Source: JAXGVG01 sp040773965 (GTDB lineage Bacteria > Pseudomonadota > Alphaproteobacteria > UBA9219). From it: a stretch of 5,385 bases of DNA. The position numbers were made by a program, and so were the translations under genes. The notes under the pieces are model-generated. The model was not told the origin of the DNA. It was given only the letters and a program-made list of their open reading frames with translations, and made no database searches. The stretch is from contig JAXGVG010000127.1 of assembly GCA_040773965.1 (NCBI GenBank), forward strand, positions 1 to 5,385. Direction: 5' to 3'. Numbering within the stretch: the stretch's first letter is position 1; every line of letters starts with the position of its first letter. Positions 1 to 5,346 of this stretch are shown piece by piece.

Positions 1-843
1 GGTGGGAAGCTCGGCGGCAATGTCGCTGCGCGTCGCGTTGCCGCGCGTCACGACCGCAAGCAGATCGTTCACGCACTGTTCGGCGGCCTGGAGCGCTTCG
101 CGCGTTTTCGCGGCGCCGTCTTCGGCTTCGAGCCAGCGCAGATGCAACAGCGCGGCTTCGGTGCGGCGGATGTGTTCCGCCAGATTGCGATAGCGCGACG
201 CTTGCCGGACTTGCTGCTTGAGGCTGCGCAGCTGGGCGTCGAGCGTGTGCAGAACGTCGTCCACGCGCGTCAGGTTCTGTTCGGCGGCCTTGAGCTTGAG
301 TTCGGCTTCGTGACGCCGGGCCTGCAAACCGGCGGTGCCGGAGGCTTCTTCGAGGATTTGGCGACGGTCCTGCGGCCTGGCGCGGATGAGCGCGTCGATT
401 TGCCCCTGCCCGACGACGCTTGTGGAATGGGCTCCTGTGGCCTGATCGGCGAAAAGAAGCTGGACGTCGCGCTGGCGCACCGGCCTGCCGTTGATGCGGT
501 AGTCCGAGCCGCCGCCCCGCTCGATTTTGCGGGCCACGACCAATTCGTCCAGATTGTTGTACTCGGCCGGGGCGGTCCGGTTGGCGGTGTCGAGCGTCAG
601 GGAGACTTCGGCGAGGTTGCGCGAGGGGCGCGTCGCGGTTCCCGCGAAAATGACGTCGTCCATTTCGGAGCCGCGCATCCGCTTGGGCGACGTTTCGCCC
701 ATCACCCATCGCAGCGCCTCGACAAGATTGGACTTGCCGCAGCCGTTCGGGCCGACAATGCCGGTCATGCCAACCTGAATGGCGAGATCGGCCGGATCGA
801 CAAAGGACTTGAAGCCTTGAAGGCGCAGACGTGTAAAGTGCAT
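1..843 (-). CDS. smc: Chromosome segregation protein SMC, N-terminal part (cut by left window edge)
   Basis: This is the amino-terminal 281 residues of an SMC ATPase; the frame stays open to base 1, so the gene continues outside the window. SMC proteins dimerise through a hinge on long coiled coils and, with ScpA and ScpB, organise and segregate the chromosome. Visible in the translation: the usual SMC opening with GFKSF at residues 10-14, a Walker A motif GPNGCGKS at 31-38, the conserved stretch WVMGE...KRMRGSEMDDVIFAG at about 46-67, the GQGQID Q-loop region at 145-150, RRQILEEASG at 160-169, and from about residue 175 a charged, alanine- and leucine-rich stretch that begins the first coiled coil. 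The Walker B and signature motifs lie in the missing carboxy-terminal half. The ATG at 843 is chosen because the conserved SMC N-terminus starts directly there. It lies 6 bp after the stop of the dsbA-like gene, which suggests one transcript. No strong ribosome binding site is visible, only a purine-rich GAAAAGAAA stretch. The family call is firm. Confidence 0.97.
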   Translation of the reverse strand, partial: MHFTRLRLQGFKSFVDPADLAIQVGMTGIVGPNGCGKSNLVEALRWVMGETSPKRMRGSEMDDVIFAGTATRPSRNLAEVSLTLDTANRTAPAEYNNLDELVVARKIERGGGSDYRINGRPVRQRDVQLLFADQATGAHSTSVVGQGQIDALIRARPQDRRQILEEASGTAGLQARRHEAELKLKAAEQNLTRVDDVLHTLDAQLRSLKQQVRQASRYRNLAEHIRRTEAALLHLRWLEAEDGAAKTREALQAAEQCVNDLLAVVTRGNATRSDIAAELPT

Positions 844-849
844 GGGGCG

Positions 850-1467
850 CTATTTCTTTTCAGTCAGCAATTTGTCGAATGCGTCAGAGAAATCCTTAAC
901 GCTTCGCGCGCCTTCGAGTTTCTCTTTTCCGTCATTAATGATGAAGGTCGGCGTCGCCTTAATGTCGTATTTCTGCGAGGCTTCGCTTCGCTGGGCGACG
1001 AAGGCATCCAGCAGTTTCGTGTTCTTGATGCAGGCCCTGGCCTTTTCCTCGTCGAGGCCGCCGAGCTTGGCATACTGAATAAGGGTTTGCTCCGGGTTTT
1101 CGGCCAGGGCCCATTGTTCGATGTTTTTATAAAGCGTGCTGACGAAAGGAAAGTATTGATCTTTGGGCATGCAATGGGCGACAGCCGACGCTTTCAGGTC
1201 GATTCCGTTCAGCGGGAAGTCGAGGAAGACAAAGCGGACCTTACCCGTTTCTACATACTTCTTTTCCAATTCGGGTAACGTATTAATAAAAAAATCCCCG
1301 CAATGCGAACACGTCAACGATGAATATTCCTTAACGACAATGGGCGCATCGGGCTTGCCTTTGGATCGCTCGGCAAGGACGTTGCTGGAAGCCCGTGCAG
1401 GCAGGCTGCCCGCCCCGAGAAGGATGAAGAAGACCGTTACGGCCAACAGGATCTTGGTCATGCGCAT
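850..1467 (-). CDS. dsbA: DsbA-family periplasmic thiol:disulfide oxidoreductase
   Basis: This encodes a 205-residue exported thioredoxin-fold protein that probably introduces (or rearranges) disulfides in periplasmic proteins. Residues 1-26 form a signal peptide: short basic start, hydrophobic core LLAVTVFFILL, and ARA followed by SS at the cleavage site. The active site is CSHC at 53-56, and the cis-proline loop is ATPTF at about 171-175 with the proline at 173. Between them is an inserted helical domain, typical of DsbA. Two further cysteines at 99 and 146 could form a second, structural disulfide. The frame extends upstream to 1515, but that extension contains a good promoter, and the signal peptide begins at the internal methionines, so I start at 1467; 1461 (two codons later) is also possible. 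A weak GGGTG lies 5 bases before the 1467 start. The gene is followed after 6 bp by smc, a linkage I know from other alphaproteobacteria. The family is clear; whether it acts as an oxidase, isomerase or DsbC-like reductant is not. The symbol is given in the family sense. Confidence 0.93.
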   Translation of the reverse strand: MRMTKILLAVTVFFILLGAGSLPARASSNVLAERSKGKPDAPIVVKEYSSLTCSHCGDFFINTLPELEKKYVETGKVRFVFLDFPLNGIDLKASAVAHCMPKDQYFPFVSTLYKNIEQWALAENPEQTLIQYAKLGGLDEEKARACIKNTKLLDAFVAQRSEASQKYDIKATPTFIINDGKEKLEGARSVKDFSDAFDKLLTEKK

Positions 1468-1493
1468 TGTGTCACCCGAATCAAGATGTTGGG

Positions 1494-1523
1494 AGTATAG
1501 GGGAACATTCCCCATAAACTCAA
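1494..1523 (-). promoter_or_regulatory. Predicted sigma70-type promoter of dsbA-smc
   Basis: Read on the minus strand, TTGAGT (plus-strand 1518-1523) is followed after 18 bp by TATACT (1494-1499). These are close to the -35 and -10 consensus, TTGACA and TATAAT. Transcription would start near 1487, giving a leader of about 20 bases before the dsbA start at 1467. The promoter lies in the 95-bp gap between the dciA stop and the dsbA start. It suggests that dsbA-smc has its own transcription in addition to any read-through from dciA. It also argues against the longer dsbA reading frame, whose first codon would lie inside the promoter. This is a sequence match only. Confidence 0.6.
1500..1513. promoter_or_regulatory. 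Perfect inverted repeat in the dsbA promoter spacer, possible operator
   Basis: GGGGAA-CA-TTCCCC is a perfect 14-bp dyad (6-bp arms, 2-bp centre) that lies wholly between the predicted -35 and -10 hexamers, directly abutting the -10. A dimeric regulator bound here would contact the promoter spacer and could repress it or, as MerR-type activators do, reshape it. I do not recognise the motif as the site of a known alphaproteobacterial regulator; it is not the LexA pattern of this group (GTTC-N7-GTTC). Confidence 0.4.
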
Positions 1524-1562
1524 GGGATGGAAAGGGTTAACGCCGCTTTTTCTAATAAGGGA

Positions 1563-2057
1563 TCAAGGCGTTTTTAGGGCTTTCATCACGGCATGACCCA
1601 AGGCTTCAAGAGCCGTTCTCAACTCGCTGTTTTCGACGTCTTTTAAATTCTCCTGATAAGGCGACGTTAAGGAAGATTCGTCAACATCGGGAACGGCGGG
1701 GGCCGCGCCTTCCAAGCCGTAATAGGGATCGAACACAATGCGTCCAATGGCGTTATAACCGAAATAGGATGCGATGCGCTGGCGGATTTGGTCCGTCATG
1801 TAGGTAAACTCCATGACCAATCCCTGAGGCAGGCGGACAAGCAGAATGCCGTCTTCGCGCTGGCCGTTCGCCCATTTTTCCGCCGCCGGTTTGCCGTGCG
1901 GAAAGGATATTTTGACCGGCGTCGTGACTCGGGCATAGTCTTCGCCGACGATTTCGGGCCAATGGCTGAGAAGGGCGGCATATAAATTCCAGTCCCGCCC
2001 GATAACCTTGCGGGCGATGCCGTCGACCGTCGTGGCCAGTGTGCGCGGGAGGAACAT
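1563..2057 (-). CDS. dciA: DciA-like DUF721 protein, predicted replicative helicase loader
   Basis: This encodes a 164-residue cytoplasmic protein of the DUF721 family. DciA members of this family help load the replicative helicase DnaB in bacteria that lack DnaC or DnaI. Visible family features are an N-terminal helical stretch leading to LSHWPEIVGEDYARVTTP (about residues 30-47), which matches the usual 'W-x-x-IVG-x-x-(L/Y)A-x-x-T-x-P' pattern, then a strand-rich part GILLVRLPQGLVMEF (70-84), and the closing helix-strand QIRQRIASYFGYNAIGRIVF (90-109), which resembles the typical 'INxxLGxxxVxxI' ending of the domain. The remaining residues, about 112-164, are acidic and look disordered. I start at the ATG at 2057; the frame runs on to a TTG at 2093, but those 12 extra residues have no family look. 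No ribosome binding site precedes 2057. The gene is divergent from mutY, and its ATG overlaps the mutY ATG. dsbA follows after 95 bp. The domain assignment is strong; the helicase-loading role comes from family knowledge. Confidence 0.85.
   Translation of the reverse strand: MFLPRTLATTVDGIARKVIGRDWNLYAALLSHWPEIVGEDYARVTTPVKISFPHGKPAAEKWANGQREDGILLVRLPQGLVMEFTYMTDQIRQRIASYFGYNAIGRIVFDPYYGLEGAAPAVPDVDESSLTSPYQENLKDVENSELRTALEALGHAVMKALKTP
2048..2052 (+). promoter_or_regulatory. Ribosome binding site supporting the mutY start at 2056
   Basis: GGAGG lies 3 bases before the ATG at 2056, a shorter gap than usual. An in-frame GTG at 2068 would be 15 bases away, too far, so the ATG at 2056 is the better choice. 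The frame also continues upstream to an ATG at 2008, but that extension translates the antisense strand of dciA and has no matching binding site. Confidence 0.5.
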
Positions 2058-3147
2058 GAAGCAAAGTGTGGCGCAGGCAGCTGGGAAGGGCAAGCCCCAA
2101 GCGCTTGCCGGGAAGCTTCTTGATTGGTACGACCGCCATCGCCGTGTTCTGCCGTGGCGCGCGCGGCCAGGCGTTAAACCGGACCCTTACAGGGTCTGGA
2201 TCTCGGAAATAATGCTCCAGCAAACGACCGTCGTTACGGTGGGGCCGTATTACCAAAAGTTCATCAGGCGCTGGCCGTCGCTTCAGGCGTTGGCGAAAGG
2301 CGGTCTTGACGACATTCTGCGTCAATGGGCCGGTCTGGGCTATTACCGCCGCGCCCGGTTGCTGCACGAATGCGCGAGAAAAGTCGCGCGCGATTTCGAT
2401 GGCCGCTTTCCGGACGATGAAGCGTTATTGAGACGGCTTCCGGGTTTTGGCCCTTATACGGCAGCGGCGTTGACGGCAATCGCTTTTGACAAACCCGCCA
2501 ATGTCGTCGATGGCAATGTGGAACGCATTATGGCGCGTATGTTCGCCGTCAAAACGCCGTTGCCTCAGGCCAGGCCGAAGCTTCGCGCGCTGGCCGCGAC
2601 GCTTTTGCCCCGTGAAAGACACGGGGATTATGCGCAGGCTCTTATGGATCTGGGGGCGACGGTGTGCACGCCAAGGAATCCAAGGTGCGGTTTATGCCCG
2701 TGGGCTTCCGCTTGCCGCGCGCGCGATTTGGGCATTGTGGAATCCTTGCCGCGGCGGCGAAAACCAAAGGCAAAGCCTCTGCGCCGGGCCATAGCTTTTG
2801 TTTTGACGGATAAAGAGAAGCGCCGGGTTTATTTGCGTCGCCGCCCGGCCCAAGGCCTTTTAGGCGCTATGATGGGCGTTCCTTCCAGCGCGTGGCGAGA
2901 AGGCCCCATGCCGGACCTGGCCGGCGTTGTCGACGAAGCTCCTTTGAAAGCGCGCTGGCGGCTCATTCCTGGCGTTGTGCGGCATGTCTTCTCGCATTTT
3001 GATCTTGAATTAAGAGTGGCCGTGGCTTCAAGTTACCGGTTACGCGGACGGCGTTGGGTTTCCGTCGCAAAACTCGATCATGAAGCCTTGCCCAGCGTCA
3101 TGCGCAAGATTGTCCGCCACGCCTTGAAGCCGGAGAGGAGACCGTAA
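2056..3147 (+). CDS. mutY: Adenine DNA glycosylase MutY
   Basis: This encodes a complete 363-residue MutY, which removes adenine mispaired with 8-oxoguanine in the base-excision 'GO' pathway. The N-terminal HhH-GPD domain carries VLPWR at 31-35, the catalytic glutamate E51 in SEIMLQQTT, the helix-hairpin-helix LPGFGPYTAAA at 128-138, and the catalytic aspartate D152 in VVDGNVERIMAR. E51 and D152 are 101 residues apart, the same distance as E37 and D138 of E. coli MutY. A [4Fe-4S] cluster motif C-x6-C-x2-C-x5-C uses C204, C211, C214 and C220. The C-terminal NUDIX-like domain (about 243-363) has GLLGAMMGVPSS at 267-278 and the Phe-Ser-His loop at 312-314, which in Geobacillus MutY reads 8-oxoguanine. 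All key residues are present, so the enzyme should be active. It is divergent from dciA with overlapping starts, and its stop is one base before the next gene, pointing to a two-gene operon. Confidence 0.97.
   Translation: MKQSVAQAAGKGKPQALAGKLLDWYDRHRRVLPWRARPGVKPDPYRVWISEIMLQQTTVVTVGPYYQKFIRRWPSLQALAKGGLDDILRQWAGLGYYRRARLLHECARKVARDFDGRFPDDEALLRRLPGFGPYTAAALTAIAFDKPANVVDGNVERIMARMFAVKTPLPQARPKLRALAATLLPRERHGDYAQALMDLGATVCTPRNPRCGLCPWASACRARDLGIVESLPRRRKPKAKPLRRAIAFVLTDKEKRRVYLRRRPAQGLLGAMMGVPSSAWREGPMPDLAGVVDEAPLKARWRLIPGVVRHVFSHFDLELRVAVASSYRLRGRRWVSVAKLDHEALPSVMRKIVRHALKPERRP
3136..3140 (+). promoter_or_regulatory. Ribosome binding site of the gene after mutY
   Basis: AGGAG, inside a longer GGAGAGGAG run, lies within the last codons of mutY, 8 bases before the ATG at 3149. 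This is ideal spacing. It fixes the start of the downstream gene and, with the single base between the mutY stop and that ATG, suggests translational coupling. Confidence 0.75.
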
Positions 3148-3148
3148 G

Positions 3149-3913
3149 ATGAAACGAACGCTGGCCTTATGCCTCATAGCCGTTTTTATGCTGACGGGAT
3201 CGCCGCCGGGCCTTTCTACCGCGCGGGCCGAGGACTATGCGGAGCCGACATATGAGAATTTGGTGAAGGCGCTTGTGCGTTTTGGGGCCGTCAATGTCGC
3301 CGACAACGACATACTGGACAATTACGCAAGGTTGATGGAGTGCAAATTGTACAAAAAATTCTATATGGACGATTTTCAATGGAACCAGTTTAGAACCGCG
3401 CTTCGTCAATCGATTAAACAGAATATCGCTTCTTTTCCGACGAGCTTCCGGTACGAAGCCGTTCTTCAGTTTGGGCGCTATGATTTTAAAAAGAAGATAT
3501 ATAATTTTACGGAAAAGACGGAAGTGCGAAATTACAATATGTTCGAACTGAAGGCCGACCGGGAGGAATTATGCGACAGGACTAAAATGAATGTTTTTCC
3601 GGGAAAGTTCAATCTGGTTCTGGACGAGCCGATTTATTTTTTGGGAATTCCGCTGCCGGAAGAAGCGGCGCAAACCCTTCTCAAGCGCATGGACGAGAGC
3701 GGAAACAAGGATCACTTCGTCTATACGAATTTCAATCTGCGTGTCGTCTATATCGCGCGCTTCTATCGCGAAAAGGACAAGAAGGGAAACAGAACGGGAC
3801 GCCTAAGGCAGGAAACGAAAGGGGGCGAAACGCGCTTCGACGTGCGTCTTGATTCGGTCGACTTCTATGAAGACGAGAAAAAAACGAGATTGATATACAG
3901 CTTTAGGCAATAG
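3149..3913 (+). CDS. Exported protein of unknown function, possibly DUF4852 family
   Basis: This encodes a 254-residue protein with a clear signal peptide: basic KR at 2-3, hydrophobic core about 4-17, and ARA at 25-27 followed by ED, so the mature part begins near 28. There is no lipobox and no later membrane segment, so a soluble periplasmic or secreted product is expected. The mature part is rich in aromatic and charged residues and mixes helices (about 33-95) with probable strands (about 100-160 and 195-254). It contains the stretch FPGKFNLVLDEPIYFLGIPL at about 150-169, the most family-like block. The overall look recalls DUF4852, known to me only as an uncharacterised family; this is from memory and not verified. 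Two mature cysteines at 65 and 142 could form a disulfide. The lysine/arginine-rich turn KDKKGNRTGR near 210-219 is probably an exposed loop. The gene starts one base after the mutY stop with its own good binding site. Parts of it, such as 3330-3640, look more AT-rich than mutY, which may reflect amino-acid content or later acquisition. I do not know its function. Confidence 0.85.
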   Translation: MKRTLALCLIAVFMLTGSPPGLSTARAEDYAEPTYENLVKALVRFGAVNVADNDILDNYARLMECKLYKKFYMDDFQWNQFRTALRQSIKQNIASFPTSFRYEAVLQFGRYDFKKKIYNFTEKTEVRNYNMFELKADREELCDRTKMNVFPGKFNLVLDEPIYFLGIPLPEEAAQTLLKRMDESGNKDHFVYTNFNLRVVYIARFYREKDKKGNRTGRLRQETKGGETRFDVRLDSVDFYEDEKKTRLIYSFRQ

Positions 3914-3931
3914 CCCTAACATCTTGAGAAA

Positions 3932-5224
3932 TCAACGGTTTCCGTTCTTTCTTTGCGCAAGGCCCTTGATCGTTGCGAAGGTTGCGAACTCGGGCGCGAG
4001 GCTGTCGTAGACGCGCAGTTTGCCGAACGAAAGCCGGGACGCCTTTTTCCCCATATCGCCGCCATGAAGGGGGTAAACGAAAGTCACGCCCATGCGCGCG
4101 AAAGCGGCGTCGAACGCTTCAATTGCCTTCTTCTGGTTATCGGGACGGAGCTTTTGACTGAACGTTGCCAGCGGCGAGGCATTCCCGGTCCAGTCGATGA
4201 AGGCAAAAACGGGAACGTTGCCATGTATTTGCCTTATCGCATTGATCGTCTCTTCCCATCTTGTTTCATCCAGCGTTTTGTTTGCCGTCTCTTCGTTTGA
4301 GGGCGTGACGGTGACGAAATCCAGTTTGGCCGTGGCGAAAAGCGCGGCGTTGGCGGTTTCGCTCTGGCCCCATGAACCGGCGAGAACGGGCCTGCCGTTG
4401 GACGATCCGTAACGGTGGATTTCATCGACGATTTTTGCCGCGGCGGCAAAAGCTTCCTTGACCGCCGGATGATCGGGGTCTTCCGTCATGCGCAGCATAA
4501 GATTGCCCTGGGCCTGAAGCATGTCGATCCATATGGCATCCGCGCCGCTGTCGATCTGTTTCTGTGCCCAGCCTATCAACAGGTCCTGAAAGTCCGGGTT
4601 GGTGATATCGGGGGCATAGGCGTCGGCCCGATGGCGGTCGTATTTCCGGCCCTTTTTGCCATACTGCCGTTCCTGGAGATCTGCCTTGGTCATGGGCTTG
4701 CCTTTATGGACAATGCTCCATTTCTGGGGATCGAGCGCCATAGCCCACGTTTCCTCGGGCATAAAAACCCGCCCCGTGACCGGGTTGTAATCGACGCGCG
4801 ACAAATGCTGGGCGGGGAGCGCGCCGCAGAAAACAAGTTCAGGTATTTCCCGTTTGATCGACGATATCCATTTTTTCAAGGAACGGTAATAATTGCCGGT
4901 TGTCCGCAGCCGCGCCGCAACCTGGTCCGGGCTGACACGTTGATCGCTCGTCAGGGAAAAAAGAGCGGCCGGAATTTGATCCGGCGATTCGACAACGGGC
5001 TCCCATTGCCAGAAGCCGCGAAAGATAAATCCGGCGCGCGTGTCCCTTAGCATGTCCACGGTGTCCTTGACGCTGCGCCCCATGCCGGGGCCGTCGGTGA
5101 TGTTTTCATACAGGACGGCGACGGTGTTTGGCGCCAGTTTGGCGGTTGTTTCGGCGCAGGCGGGGAGGGGAATAAGAAAAACCGAAAAGAAAACGATGGG
5201 AACGAAACGCAATCCTGAAGACAT
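3932..5224 (-). CDS. Exported protein, putative glycoside-hydrolase-like TIM barrel
   Basis: This encodes a 430-residue protein with a signal peptide: hydrophobic FVPIVFFSVFLIPLP at about 7-21, and ACA at 22-24 before ETT. LPAC there is a poor lipobox because of the proline, so ordinary cleavage is favoured over a lipoprotein. The mature part looks like a (beta/alpha)8 barrel of the kind found in glycoside hydrolases: VAVLYENITDG (35-45), AGFIFRGFWQWEP (64-76) with clustered aromatics, ADAYAPDITNPDFQDLLIGW (200-219), then GADAIWIDM (227-235) with D234 at a strand end, RPVLAGSW (278-285), VPVFAFIDW (337-345) with D344, and VTFVYPLHGGD (380-390). The 'D-x-TNPDF ... GADAIWIDM' layout is typical of sugar-acting barrels, but I cannot identify a named family, the catalytic residues or the substrate. 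The start at 5224 is chosen because AGGAG lies 7 bases before it and the signal peptide follows. The frame continues to 5362, but that stretch runs through the divergent control region. The gene is convergent with the mutY pair (18 bp between stops) and divergent from the gene at the right edge. Confidence 0.82.
   Translation of the reverse strand: MSSGLRFVPIVFFSVFLIPLPACAETTAKLAPNTVAVLYENITDGPGMGRSVKDTVDMLRDTRAGFIFRGFWQWEPVVESPDQIPAALFSLTSDQRVSPDQVAARLRTTGNYYRSLKKWISSIKREIPELVFCGALPAQHLSRVDYNPVTGRVFMPEETWAMALDPQKWSIVHKGKPMTKADLQERQYGKKGRKYDRHRADAYAPDITNPDFQDLLIGWAQKQIDSGADAIWIDMLQAQGNLMLRMTEDPDHPAVKEAFAAAAKIVDEIHRYGSSNGRPVLAGSWGQSETANAALFATAKLDFVTVTPSNEETANKTLDETRWEETINAIRQIHGNVPVFAFIDWTGNASPLATFSQKLRPDNQKKAIEAFDAAFARMGVTFVYPLHGGDMGKKASRLSFGKLRVYDSLAPEFATFATIKGLAQRKNGNR
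3934..3954 (+). terminator. Weak predicted intrinsic terminator between convergent genes
   Basis: AACGG-TTT-CCGTT forms a 5-bp stem with a 3-base loop, followed on the plus strand by CTTTCTTT. It begins 20 bases after the stop of the exported-protein gene and overlaps the last codons of the convergent minus-strand gene. A GAAA/TTTC pair outside the stem (3928-3931 with 3948-3951) could lengthen it across a small internal loop. The short stem with three GC pairs and the interrupted T tract make it a modest candidate. On the minus strand the same hairpin is followed only by GATTTCTC. Confidence 0.35.
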
Positions 5225-5231
5225 GGCCAAA

Positions 5232-5236
5232 CTCCT
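5232..5236 (-). promoter_or_regulatory. Ribosome binding site fixing the start at 5224
   Basis: On the minus strand AGGAG is followed after 7 bases (TTTGGCC) by the ATG at 5224. The alternative ATGs at 5242 and 5248 have no comparable site, and they would put extra residues before an already complete signal peptide. Confidence 0.65.
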
Positions 5237-5298
5237 GTTCATGCCCATTTTAGAGGGTTCCCGCCGTTTAGTTAACCATACATGTTTGTTGTGGTGAA

Positions 5299-5316
5299 AT
5301 TGGCTGTTGTGCCAAT
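5299..5316. promoter_or_regulatory. 18-bp inverted repeat in a divergent intergenic region, possible operator
   Basis: ATTGGC-TGTTGT-GCCAAT is a perfect dyad with 6-bp arms and a 6-bp centre. It sits in the 122-bp gap between the barrel-protein gene (minus) and the gene starting at 5347 (plus), 30 bases before the latter's start. One arm contains TTGGC(T/A), which could double as a -35 element in either direction, but I found no convincing -10 partner for either strand. A regulator bound here could control both genes. No T tract follows, so it is not an intrinsic terminator. Confidence 0.4.
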
Positions 5317-5346
5317 ATGCCATGAAAATTTCCAAGGAGACATAAA

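Noticed and set aside
142..1278. Long plus-strand open frame (378 codons) opposite smc and dsbA
   Set aside because: It runs antisense across two well-identified genes, spans their boundary, and its translation shows no family features. It is a shadow of high-GC coding sequence on the other strand.
1468..1515. Sixteen-codon N-terminal extension of the dsbA-like gene
   Set aside because: It precedes a complete signal peptide and overlaps a good promoter, so it is more likely untranslated DNA.
1539..1572. Inverted repeat AACGCC...GGCGTT around the dciA stop as a terminator
   Set aside because: The arms are only 6 bp with a 22-base loop, and no T tract follows on the minus strand.
1981..1986. 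TATAAA as a -10 element for mutY
   Set aside because: No acceptable -35 hexamer lies 16-18 bp upstream, so it is only mentioned as a possibility and not listed as a promoter.
2008..2055. Upstream extension of mutY to ATG 2008
   Set aside because: It reads the antisense strand of dciA, lacks a binding site, and adds residues ahead of the normal MutY N-terminus.
1753..2367. Minus-strand open frame of 204 codons overlapping dciA and mutY
   Set aside because: It overlaps both real genes in another frame and its translation is an arginine/proline-rich shadow without a recognisable domain.
4415..5050. Plus-strand open frame of 211 codons opposite the barrel-protein gene
   Set aside because: It is antisense to a gene with a signal peptide, good start and coherent strand-helix pattern, and the product shows no family features.
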